Assembly (NCBI GenBank): GCA_963703085.1
Contig: OY969789.1
Location: 2,976,001-3,040,000 of the forward strand
DNA: 64,000 nucleotides
Direction of reading: 5' to 3'
DNA from: DATAEG01 sp963703085
GTDB lineage: Bacteria; Actinomycetota; Actinomycetes; Mycobacteriales; Jatrophihabitantaceae
Part shown: piece by piece, positions 53,004 through 63,386 of the stretch
Position numbering within the stretch: position 1 is the stretch's first letter
Layout of the letters: each line of letters begins with the position of its first letter
Translations under genes and position numbers: made by a program
The notes under the pieces: generated by a model
What the model saw: the letters and a program-made list of their open reading frames with translations, nothing else
Database searches by the model: none
Told to the model about the DNA's origin: nothing

Positions 53004-54296
53004 TCAGCCAGACCAGTTGATCCGGTCCACCTGTGCGCGCAGCTTTTCGCCGAGCGGTGGATCCAGCGCGCTGACTGCTGCCACCCGGCCGACGAGGTAC
53101 CCGCGGAAGTCCGGACGCCCGCCGGACTGGCTTGCCGGGCCGTGGGCGACGCAGTTGTGCACGATGGCCCGCAGCCGATCACGTTCCGAGCGCCGCAACG
53201 TCGGGCGATCGTTCAGTACCGCGCCCAGCGCAGCTTGCCGGTTCGCGCCGGAGAGCACGGCCGTCTTGTGTTCGGCCAGCCGGAAACCCTCCTCGCTGAC
53301 GACCGTCCGGACCGCGCCGAGGAAGAGATCGGCGCAGCGCCGCAGGTCACCGCCACCGCTGAAGGTCAGGTCGTCGACGTAGCGCGTGTAGCGACCGCCG
53401 AACCGGGCGGCCAGCCCGGTCAGCCGACGGTCCAGCCGAAAGGCCACCGCGTTTGCCAGTGCCGGGGATGTCGGTGCGCCTTGCGGCAAGTGCGGGACGC
53501 GCAATCGGCGGCCGTGCCGCAGGTGGGCATCGAGCGCCGCGACGTCGGCCGGTCGTGGCACATCGCGCCACACGTGCCGCGGCACCACAGTCGTGCACAA
53601 GCCGGTGATGATGCGTGCTACCGGATCGGACAGCCTCGCGAGACCGAGCAATCCGCGCACGCGCGGCGCGGTCACCGATGCGAAGAAGCTCTCCAGGTCC
53701 GCGCGAATCACGACTGCTGAGCCACCGTGGGGCAGGAGCGCAGTCCGCACGGAGCGTCCCGGCACGCAGCCATGCGCCGCGGCGTGCAGCGGAAGCGGGC
53801 TCACCACTCGGCGCAACAGCCGGCGCTGGATCTCCTTCAACCGCGGTTTCGGCGCAGCCACCAGCCGGACGCCGCCACGTTTCGGGAGGACCCGCCAGCG
53901 GTAGTGCCGCAGCGGTGAAGCGGCAGAGCGCTCGCGACCCTGTAGATCAGCGAACCAGTCCAACTCACCGTCGTCCAGATCGAGCCAGTGGGCTACCGCC
54001 GCGAGATCTGGCAGGCCTGGGTCGGCCGGAAAGAGCGCGGGACCGGGAATTGCGGCGGCTGGGGTATCGGTCAGCCAGCCCAACAGGGCGTCGATCAGTA
54101 CCGGCCGCGGCGGTGGGGCCGGGAACCTGTGCAGCACGGCCGCAGTCAGCCGCCGGACGTCCTCGTGGACGAGGAAACCGCCTTGGTTGATGGTTGCCCT
54201 GGTGCTCATCAACTCCGCGCGCCATGGCCCGGCCAGCATCGCGTCGGCCAGGTCGGCTGCCCCGCCGCTCAGCGGGGTAGGGCCGGGAGCGGCCAT
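53004..54296 (-). CDS. Retron-type reverse transcriptase
   Basis: A 430-residue RNA-directed DNA polymerase. Motifs in order are the fingers RVLPKRGGVRLVAAPKPRLK and HAAAHGCVPGRS (141-181), motif A RADLESFF with Asp200, motif B LPQGAPTSPALAN (270-282), motif C YTRYVDDLTFSG with Asp308-Asp309, and motif D EEGFRLAEHKTAVL. Block order and the HGxVxGRS/LPQGAPTSP pattern match myxobacterial retron RTs (Mx162 type), including an N-terminal extension of about 100 residues. The region-Y VTG triplet is ALG here and motif C is YVDD rather than YADD. There is no maturase or endonuclease domain, so it is not a group II intron enzyme. The ATGs at 54239 and 54209 are alternative starts that would leave the upstream RNA element outside the gene. 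Confidence 0.93.
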   Translation of the reverse strand: MAAPGPTPLSGGAADLADAMLAGPWRAELMSTRATINQGGFLVHEDVRRLTAAVLHRFPAPPPRPVLIDALLGWLTDTPAAAIPGPALFPADPGLPDLAAVAHWLDLDDGELDWFADLQGRERSAASPLRHYRWRVLPKRGGVRLVAAPKPRLKEIQRRLLRRVVSPLPLHAAAHGCVPGRSVRTALLPHGGSAVVIRADLESFFASVTAPRVRGLLGLARLSDPVARIITGLCTTVVPRHVWRDVPRPADVAALDAHLRHGRRLRVPHLPQGAPTSPALANAVAFRLDRRLTGLAARFGGRYTRYVDDLTFSGGGDLRRCADLFLGAVRTVVSEEGFRLAEHKTAVLSGANRQAALGAVLNDRPTLRRSERDRLRAIVHNCVAHGPASQSGGRPDFRGYLVGRVAAVSALDPPLGEKLRAQVDRINWSG

Positions 54297-54425
54297 TCCC
54301 TGCCAGGCGCGCCCGTTCCTTCGTGCGGTGAAGCCTTGGGCGTGCGACGCGAGGCCGTGCTCACTGCGCTACCTCGGGGTAACCCCGAAGTGATCGGTTG
54401 CTGCCGATCGTCCCGCTCCCGACCC
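54280..54425 (-). ncRNA. Candidate retron msr-msd RNA
   Basis: Read on the minus strand, GGGTCGGGAGCGG (54425-54413) pairs with CCGCTCCCGGCCC (54292-54280), 13 pairs with one G-U, enclosing 120 bases, like retron a1/a2 repeats. Just inside the left arm are two back-to-back hairpins: GATCGG-loop-CCGATC (54392-54409) and a 9-pair hairpin with a 3-base loop (54371-54391). A bulged GTGAGC/GCTTCAC stem (54328-54364) follows and could belong to msd. The position directly 5' of the RT is the classical retron arrangement. This is prediction from pairing only; no priming guanosine or msd end can be fixed. Confidence 0.5.
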
Positions 54426-54440
54426 ATGCCGGCACCATAA

Positions 54441-54470
54441 CGCAACGCCGCAAGGGCGCCTGGCGTCGCG
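54441..54470 (-). terminator. Hairpin after metH
   Basis: On the minus strand CGCGACGCC (54470-54462) pairs with GGCGTTGCG (54449-54441), with one G-U, around a 12-base loop, 34 bases past the metH stop. It could end metH transcription before the RT unit. Confidence 0.45.
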
Positions 54471-54503
54471 CATCCCAGTGGCTGACCCGGCTGGGCCGGC
54501 GCG

Positions 54504-58163
<3,660 letters not shown>

Positions 58164-58256
58164 TGGGTCGCCTCCAAGTTCGGAGGCGCCCTTGGAACGT
58201 CGCACGAAGTCGAGCGTGGCGGGCGTTTACCCGTCGCAGCGCCTCTCGACAACTCC
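58164..58256 (-). promoter_or_regulatory. Candidate S-adenosylhomocysteine (SAH) riboswitch in the metH leader
   Basis: Read on the minus strand, P1 is GTCGAG (58250-58245) with CTCGAC (58214-58209). Between them lie AGGCGCTGCGAC, a small P2 (CGGG/CCCG) and GCCACG, closely following the SAH-riboswitch core (GCGCUGC, then CCAGGCUCG). AGGCGC (58244-58239) can pair with GCGCCT (58189-58184) as the family's pseudoknot. The same 3' strand, CGCCTCC (58188-58182), also pairs perfectly with GGAGGCG (58175-58169), which contains the metH ribosome site. Pseudoknot and ribosome-site hairpin are mutually exclusive, giving an ON switch when SAH is high. No computed score supports this yet. Confidence 0.7.
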
Positions 58257-58304
58257 CTCAGCCTACCGGCACGCGCAACCGACTCGGCGTAGCAGAACTC
58301 AATT

Positions 58305-58320
58305 GGCCGGGGTTCCGGCC
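58305..58320 (-). terminator. Hairpin directly after the LysR gene
   Basis: GGCCGG and CCGGCC form a 6-bp stem around a 4-base loop immediately past the LysR stop, followed on that strand by the A/T-rich AATTGAG. It likely separates LysR from the metH leader. Confidence 0.5.
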
Positions 58321-59238
58321 CTAGCGGTCCGGGCGGCTCGATGCGATCGCGATCAGATCGCGCACCGGACCGGCCGGTGGCGTCCGCGCCCCCAACCAGA
58401 CTGCCCGTAGTGATCGGCTCAAATCGACGCCGGCCACCGCAACCGCCCGCAGCCGACCGATGGCCAGGTCGTCCGCGGCGACCAGTGCGCTGAGCACGGC
58501 CGGCCCGGCACCAGCCAGCACGGCGGCCCGCACGGCGGCGGTGGTGGACAGCTCCAGCGCTGGGGGCGACACGGCGCTCACGCCGGCCGCCTGCAGCGCA
58601 ACCGTCAGCGCCTCGCGCGTGCCAGAGCCGACTTCCCGGGTGACCAGCGGGGTGCTGGCGAGTTGCGCCGGCCCGATCGGCGTGCCGTGAGTTGCCCACG
58701 GATGAGACGGCGGGACGACGAGGACCAGCCGGTCGTGTGCGATGACCCTGCTTCGACATCCGCGCGGCGCGGCCGGACCCTCCACGAATCCCACGTCGGC
58801 GTTCCCGGCCCGCACGTCCGCGGCGACGGAGTCGCTGTTTTCCGCGCTGAGCGTGACGTGCGTCGGGCGGCCACCCGGCGCTCGGGCTGCGGCATTGAAC
58901 GAGACCAACCAGCCCGGCAGCAGCCGCTCGGCGATGGTGAGGCTGGCGGCTACCCGTAGCCGGTCCCGCCGGTCGTGTCGCAATGCGGCGAGGCCGGCGT
59001 CGAACTCAGCCGCACCGTCCAGCACGCGCGTCGCCCACTCGGCGACCACGACGCCGGCCGGCGTCAGCGCTGATCCGCGCGGAGACCTGACGACCAGGGA
59101 GACTCCGGTCTGGGCCTCGATCGCGACGATGCGCGAGGAGACCGCTTGCTGGGTTCTGCCCAGTTCGGTGGCTGCGGCGTTGAGGCTGCCGGTGCGCGCG
59201 ACAACGACCAGTACCTCCAGCGCCGAGAGCTCCGGCAT
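58321..59238 (-). CDS. LysR-family transcriptional regulator
   Basis: A 305-residue regulator with an N-terminal winged helix (MPELSALEVLVVVARTGSLN, then AAATELGRTQQAVSSRI) and a LysR substrate-binding domain (about 90-300). The ATG at 59238 fits the usual family start; five extra residues are possible from 59253. No divergent partner gene exists: it is co-oriented between the MetE-like gene and metH. Methionine- or aromatic-pathway control is possible, but the target is not evident. Confidence 0.9.
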   Translation of the reverse strand: MPELSALEVLVVVARTGSLNAAATELGRTQQAVSSRIVAIEAQTGVSLVVRSPRGSALTPAGVVVAEWATRVLDGAAEFDAGLAALRHDRRDRLRVAASLTIAERLLPGWLVSFNAAARAPGGRPTHVTLSAENSDSVAADVRAGNADVGFVEGPAAPRGCRSRVIAHDRLVLVVPPSHPWATHGTPIGPAQLASTPLVTREVGSGTREALTVALQAAGVSAVSPPALELSTTAAVRAAVLAGAGPAVLSALVAADDLAIGRLRAVAVAGVDLSRSLRAVWLGARTPPAGPVRDLIAIASSRPDR

Positions 59239-59353
59239 CCGTGGACTCAGCACCGGGCCGTCTTACCAGTCCGCCTTGTATCCAGGCAATGTGCCGGCCT
59301 CGCCCGGGTCGGCACCTCCCGGGTGCTCCACCAAGTTGCGGCACGTCGGCCGG

Positions 59354-60475
59354 TCAGCTCCAGACGTCGTTCGCCGTCTCGACGATGAGTTCCAGCTTGG
59401 CGATCTGCTGCTCGCGGCTCAGCGCATTGCCCTCGACCGTTGAGGAGAACCCACACTGCGGCGACAAGCACAGCTGCTCCAACGGCACGTACTTGCTCGC
59501 CTCGTCGATGCGTCGTTTCAGCTCGTCCTTGGACTCCAACTCGGGCCGCTTCGTGGTCACCAGGCCGAGCACGACCAGCTTGCCCGGAGGAACGAACCGC
59601 AACGGTGCGAACGATCCGGAGCGCTCGTCGTCGTATTCGAGGAAGAACCCGTCGACGTCGAGCTGGGTGAACAGAGCCTCTGCCACGAAGTCGTAGCCTC
59701 CTTCGGCTGCCCAGGAGGAGCGGTAGTTGCCGCGGCACATGTGCGTGGTGATGGTGAGACCATCCGGCCGATCAGCGAGCGCGGCGTTGATCTGCCGGAT
59801 GTACCGCTCGTGCTGATGCTCGGCGTCGCGGCCCTGGGCGCTGAGCTCGGCGCGCTGCGCCGGGTCGTTGAGGTAGGCGAGGCTGGTGTCGTCCAGTTGC
59901 AGGTACGTGCCGCCGAGTTCGGCGATCGCCTGCACCTGCGCCGCATACGCGGCGGACAGGTCGTTCCAGAACTCGTCCTCGTCGGGATAGACGGCCGGAT
60001 CAATGGCGGCGGCGCCACCTCGGTAATGCACCATGCTCGGCGACGGGATGGTCAACTTGGGTGTTCCGGTCGTCACCACCGACTGCAGGAACTGGAAGTC
60101 AGGCCCGAAGATCGGGCCGTCGATTCCGATCTTGCCATCGACCTTCAGTGCAGCGGAGGTGAAGTCGAGGTCGCCGGAGGCGTTACGGAAGTGGACCTTG
60201 ATCGCGTCGGTGGTCCGGCTGATGCCCCGCAGTTGGTAGATGAAGTCCATGTGCCAGGACGTGCGGCGGAATTCGCCGTCCGTGGCGGTCTGCAGGCCGA
60301 TGTCCTCCTGCATGCGCACGACCTCGCGGATTGCGGTGTCCTCCGCGGCGCGCAACTGCTCGGCCGTGATTGCCCCGGCGGCGTGATCCGCGCGGGCTTG
60401 CAACAACTCGGCCGGTCGCAGCAGGCTGCCGACGTGATCTGCACGGAACGGGGGAGTGGTGCGTCGTCCGGTCAT
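59354..60475 (-). CDS. Short MetE-like cobalamin-independent methyltransferase (YxjG/YxjH type)
   Basis: A 373-residue protein equal to the catalytic C-terminal half of MetE. The zinc site is seen in TTHMCRGNYRSSW (His and Cys) and LSPQCGFSST (second Cys), with FRADHVGSLLRP and TDGEFRRTSWHMDF at the substrate end and LQLDDTSLAYL in the barrel. It probably methylates homocysteine or a related thiol from a methyl donor other than long polyglutamyl folate. GAGAGG precedes the ATG. It follows pcaL by 46 bases on the same strand and may be in the pca transcript. Confidence 0.88.
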   Translation of the reverse strand: MTGRRTTPPFRADHVGSLLRPAELLQARADHAAGAITAEQLRAAEDTAIREVVRMQEDIGLQTATDGEFRRTSWHMDFIYQLRGISRTTDAIKVHFRNASGDLDFTSAALKVDGKIGIDGPIFGPDFQFLQSVVTTGTPKLTIPSPSMVHYRGGAAAIDPAVYPDEDEFWNDLSAAYAAQVQAIAELGGTYLQLDDTSLAYLNDPAQRAELSAQGRDAEHQHERYIRQINAALADRPDGLTITTHMCRGNYRSSWAAEGGYDFVAEALFTQLDVDGFFLEYDDERSGSFAPLRFVPPGKLVVLGLVTTKRPELESKDELKRRIDEASKYVPLEQLCLSPQCGFSSTVEGNALSREQQIAKLELIVETANDVWS

Positions 60476-60521
60476 CGTCGACCTCTCGGTGGGGTGGATG
60501 GATTCGGGTGCACAACGGCGC

Positions 60522-61664
60522 TTAGGTCTCGTCGGGCTCGGCCAGCACCTGCTGAAGAAGCGCGAACGCGCGATTGGCCCGAGGCAGTCCGGCGTACAGG
60601 GCGGTGTGCAGCACGACCTCGCCGATCTCCTCAGCGGTGAGGCCGGCGCGCAACGCCGCCCGGACGTGCATGGGGATCTCATGCTCGGCGCCGAGCGCGA
60701 CCAGCACGGCGAGCGTGGTGATCGACCGGTCCCGGTCGGCCAGCCCGGGGCGGGTCCAGACATCGCCCCAGGCATAGCGGGTGAGGAACTCCTGGAACGG
60801 TGCGGTGATCGGCGTGGTCGCCTCGATCGCCCGGTCGACGCGCCGGTCGCCGAGGAGCTCCCGGCGGCGGGCGAAACCGGTGCTGAGCGTGGCTCCCGCA
60901 CGAAAGTGCTCGAGCAGCAGCTGGCCAATCCGGCCTGGGGCCTCGTACGTGGCGATATGCGCAGCGGGGCCGACGATCTCGAATCGAGCTCCCACCACCG
61001 CGTCGGCGATTGCCTTTCCCTGCTGGGGCGGGGTGGCCGTATCGTCGGCGCCGGCGACGACGAGGGTGGGCGCGGCGATGCGGGCCAGATCTGCGCGCAG
61101 GTCGAGATCAGCCACCACCTCGCAGCACTGGGCATAGCTCTCCGCGTCGATGCCGGTGAGCATGGCACGCAGTTCCGCACGCACCGCGGGATCGCGTTCA
61201 CGGATACCGGGAGTCAGCCACAACTCGAGCGCGGTGTCGGCGACGGCCGTCATCCCCTCGGCGCGAGCGGTAGCTGCGCGGCGGCGGTAGGCGTCCGGAC
61301 TGGCCTGCACGGCGGTGGTGCCCAGCAGCGCGAGCCGGTCGACGCGCTCGGGGTGGTGCGCGGCGAGCCACATAGCGGTCATCCCGCCGAGCGAGAGGCC
61401 GGCCAGTTTTACCCGCTGCAGTCCGAGTTCGTCCAGCGCGGCCAGCACGTCGCGGCCGAGGTCGGCGAGGTGCAGCCGGGTTCCTGGCGGCGACGGTGGC
61501 GAGCCGCCGTGTCCGCGGGTGTCGATGCGCACTACCCGGAACTGCTCGACGAGTGGGCCCAGGCACGGCGTCCACATCTCAGTGGTGGTGGCCATCGAGT
61601 TGAGCAGGACGAGCACCGGTGCGCCGGCCGGTCCGTCGCTGCGCACCGCCAGCGGGACGGTCAT
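60522..61664 (-). CDS. pcaL: Fused 3-oxoadipate enol-lactonase / 4-carboxymuconolactone decarboxylase (PcaL)
   Basis: A 380-residue bifunctional enzyme of the protocatechuate pathway. Residues about 1-255 are an alpha/beta hydrolase (DTRGHGGS, nucleophile in GLSLGGM, catalytic His in GPAAHIATYE) that opens the enol-lactone. Residues about 260-380 are the carboxymuconolactone decarboxylase (RYAWGDVWTRPGLADRDRS, then HVRAALRAGLT). This PcaD-PcaC fusion, named pcaL, is common in actinobacteria. AGGAGG precedes the ATG, which overlaps the pcaB stop by four bases. Confidence 0.94.
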   Translation of the reverse strand: MTVPLAVRSDGPAGAPVLVLLNSMATTTEMWTPCLGPLVEQFRVVRIDTRGHGGSPPSPPGTRLHLADLGRDVLAALDELGLQRVKLAGLSLGGMTAMWLAAHHPERVDRLALLGTTAVQASPDAYRRRAATARAEGMTAVADTALELWLTPGIRERDPAVRAELRAMLTGIDAESYAQCCEVVADLDLRADLARIAAPTLVVAGADDTATPPQQGKAIADAVVGARFEIVGPAAHIATYEAPGRIGQLLLEHFRAGATLSTGFARRRELLGDRRVDRAIEATTPITAPFQEFLTRYAWGDVWTRPGLADRDRSITTLAVLVALGAEHEIPMHVRAALRAGLTAEEIGEVVLHTALYAGLPRANRAFALLQQVLAEPDET

Positions 61665-62806
61665 CGTGCCCTCCTGGCGAGGTAGCGGTCGACGAGGTCG
61701 GCGGCGTGCCCGAAGCCATGCTCGGCGCGAGCGCCGAGGTTGCGCCGCATCGATTCGGGGTCGACCTGAAGGTCGGTGAGCGAGCAGCGCAGCCGCGCCG
61801 AACCGCCGCCGACGGCACGGAGCAGGGCACGCTGCGCGGGCCACTCGGAGTGCCACGGTCCGGCCCCGCGATGCAACTCCGGGCTGCCGCCGGCCAACAG
61901 CGTCGCGACGAGACCGGGTGCCTGTGCGACCGCGGCGCGGGCAGTGATCGCGGCGATCGGATTCCGCTTGTGCGGCATCGCGGACGATCCGCCCGGCTGC
62001 TGCTCGCACACCTCACCGATCTCGGTCTGTGACAGCAGCACGATGTCGGTCGCCGGCTTGCCGATGGCGACCGCCGCGCCACCCAAGGCGCCGGCCAGTT
62101 CGGCGATCACGGTTCGTTCGGCATGCCAGACCCCGTCGGGCACGGCCAGGTCCAGCTCCGCGGCGAACGCGGCCAGCAGGTCAAGCCCGTGCGGATGGAC
62201 ACCGCCCAGCGTGCCGGCGGCGCCGCCGTACTGCACCGGCAACCCGGCCCGCACTCCGGCGATCCGGGCCTCGGCCCGATCCAGGCCCGAGCCCCACACC
62301 GCGGCGAGTGCGCCGAAGGTCGTGGGCTCGGCCTGCTGCAGCAGGGTGCGCCCGGCCATCACGGTGGTGCGGTGGATCCGGGCCAGCTCTGCTGCGGCGT
62401 CCGCGCCGCCGCGCAGCTCGGCGAGGATGACGGCCAATGCCCGGCGGGTGATCACCATCGAGGCGGTGTCCAGGATGTCCTGACTGGTGGCACCGAGATG
62501 GACAGCTCGGCTTGCCTGGTCATCGGCGCGCTCGGCCACCGCGGCGCGCAGCATCTCAACCAGAGGAATGACCGGATTGCCACCGCCGACCGCGGCCGCT
62601 CCCAAGGTCGCCGGATCGGTCGCCGCCACCTCCGCACATGCGGCGCCGATCCGTTCGACCGAGCCGGCGTCGAGCAGGCCGACGTGCCAGGCCGCACGAG
62701 CCAGTGCCGCCTCCACCTCGCACAACGTCGCGACCCAGGCGCGGTCGTCGCTCACCGCGTCGACGGCGACGGCGCCGAAGAGTGGATCGAACAGCGGGCT
62801 GCTCAC
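61661..62806 (-). CDS. pcaB: 3-carboxy-cis,cis-muconate cycloisomerase
   Basis: A 381-residue fumarase/aspartase-superfamily enzyme that lactonises carboxymuconate. The signature loop GSSAMPHKRNP is intact, with VHLGATSQDILDTA and LLQQAEPTTFGALAA as the other two conserved regions. The GTG at 62806 gives SSPLFDPLFG, the usual family opening; extension to 62851 overlaps pcaG. It follows pcaG by 13 bases and overlaps pcaL by four. Confidence 0.94.
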   Translation of the reverse strand: MSSPLFDPLFGAVAVDAVSDDRAWVATLCEVEAALARAAWHVGLLDAGSVERIGAACAEVAATDPATLGAAAVGGGNPVIPLVEMLRAAVAERADDQASRAVHLGATSQDILDTASMVITRRALAVILAELRGGADAAAELARIHRTTVMAGRTLLQQAEPTTFGALAAVWGSGLDRAEARIAGVRAGLPVQYGGAAGTLGGVHPHGLDLLAAFAAELDLAVPDGVWHAERTVIAELAGALGGAAVAIGKPATDIVLLSQTEIGEVCEQQPGGSSAMPHKRNPIAAITARAAVAQAPGLVATLLAGGSPELHRGAGPWHSEWPAQRALLRAVGGGSARLRCSLTDLQVDPESMRRNLGARAEHGFGHAADLVDRYLARRAR

Positions 62807-62819
62807 GGCGCTCAGCGTC

Positions 62820-63386
62820 TCAGACCTGGAAGAAGGGAGTCTCGGGCGCACCCTGCAGCCGGATGTCGAAGCGTAACGAGCCGTCCTGCTCGGCGACGGC
62901 GACGAGCAGCGCGCGCTGCTCGTGCGGCAATGAGCTCAGTACCGGGTCGGCATCGTTCGCAGCGGTTTCGTCGGGGAAGTAGATCCGCGTGACGAGCCGG
63001 TTCAGCAGTCCGCGGGCGAACACCGATACGTCCAGATGCGGGGCCTCGGTGCGGCCGTCCTCGGCAGGCAGTGCGCCCGGCTTCACCGTCCGGATCCAGA
63101 ACCGCCCGTCGGCGTCGGTGGCCGAGCGGCCGAAACCGCGGAAGCCGGATCGCACCTCGCCACGCGGGTCGTCGTGATGGGCGAAGCGTCCGTGCGGGTC
63201 GGCCTGCCACGTCTCGACGAGCCCGTCCGGCACGGGATCGCCGTTGCCGTCGGTGAGCCGCCCGGCGATGACGACCGCCCCCGCTGTCCCGGCCGGCACC
63301 ACGTCCGACCCGTCGTCCCACGGCAGCACGATGGACAGGAACGGGCCGACCGTCTGGGACGGGGTCGTGCCCAGCGGGTCAGTCAT
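62820..63386 (-). CDS. pcaG: Protocatechuate 3,4-dioxygenase alpha subunit
   Basis: The 188-residue non-catalytic subunit of the iron(III) intradiol dioxygenase that cleaves protocatechuate to carboxymuconate. Conserved blocks are TPSQTVGPFLSI at the N-terminus, DGLVETWQADPHGRF, FRGFGRSATDADGRFWIRTV and HLDVSVFARGLLNRLVTRIY. Its start overlaps the pcaH stop by eight bases, consistent with 1:1 production of the two subunits. Confidence 0.95.
   Translation of the reverse strand: MTDPLGTTPSQTVGPFLSIVLPWDDGSDVVPAGTAGAVVIAGRLTDGNGDPVPDGLVETWQADPHGRFAHHDDPRGEVRSGFRGFGRSATDADGRFWIRTVKPGALPAEDGRTEAPHLDVSVFARGLLNRLVTRIYFPDETAANDADPVLSSLPHEQRALLVAVAEQDGSLRFDIRLQGAPETPFFQV

Noticed and set aside
53004..54296. 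Group II intron or diversity-generating retroelement as the source of the RT
   Set aside because: There is no maturase/endonuclease domain, no intron domain V-like RNA, no template/variable repeat and no accessory protein; the motif pattern fits retron RTs better.
54302..54464. Second inverted repeat (GGGCGCCTGGC at 54454-54464 with GCCAGGCGCGCCC at 54302-54314) around the RT leader
   Set aside because: It has a two-base bulge and would cross the 13-bp repeat, so both cannot form together without a pseudoknot; the 13-bp pair is longer and better placed.
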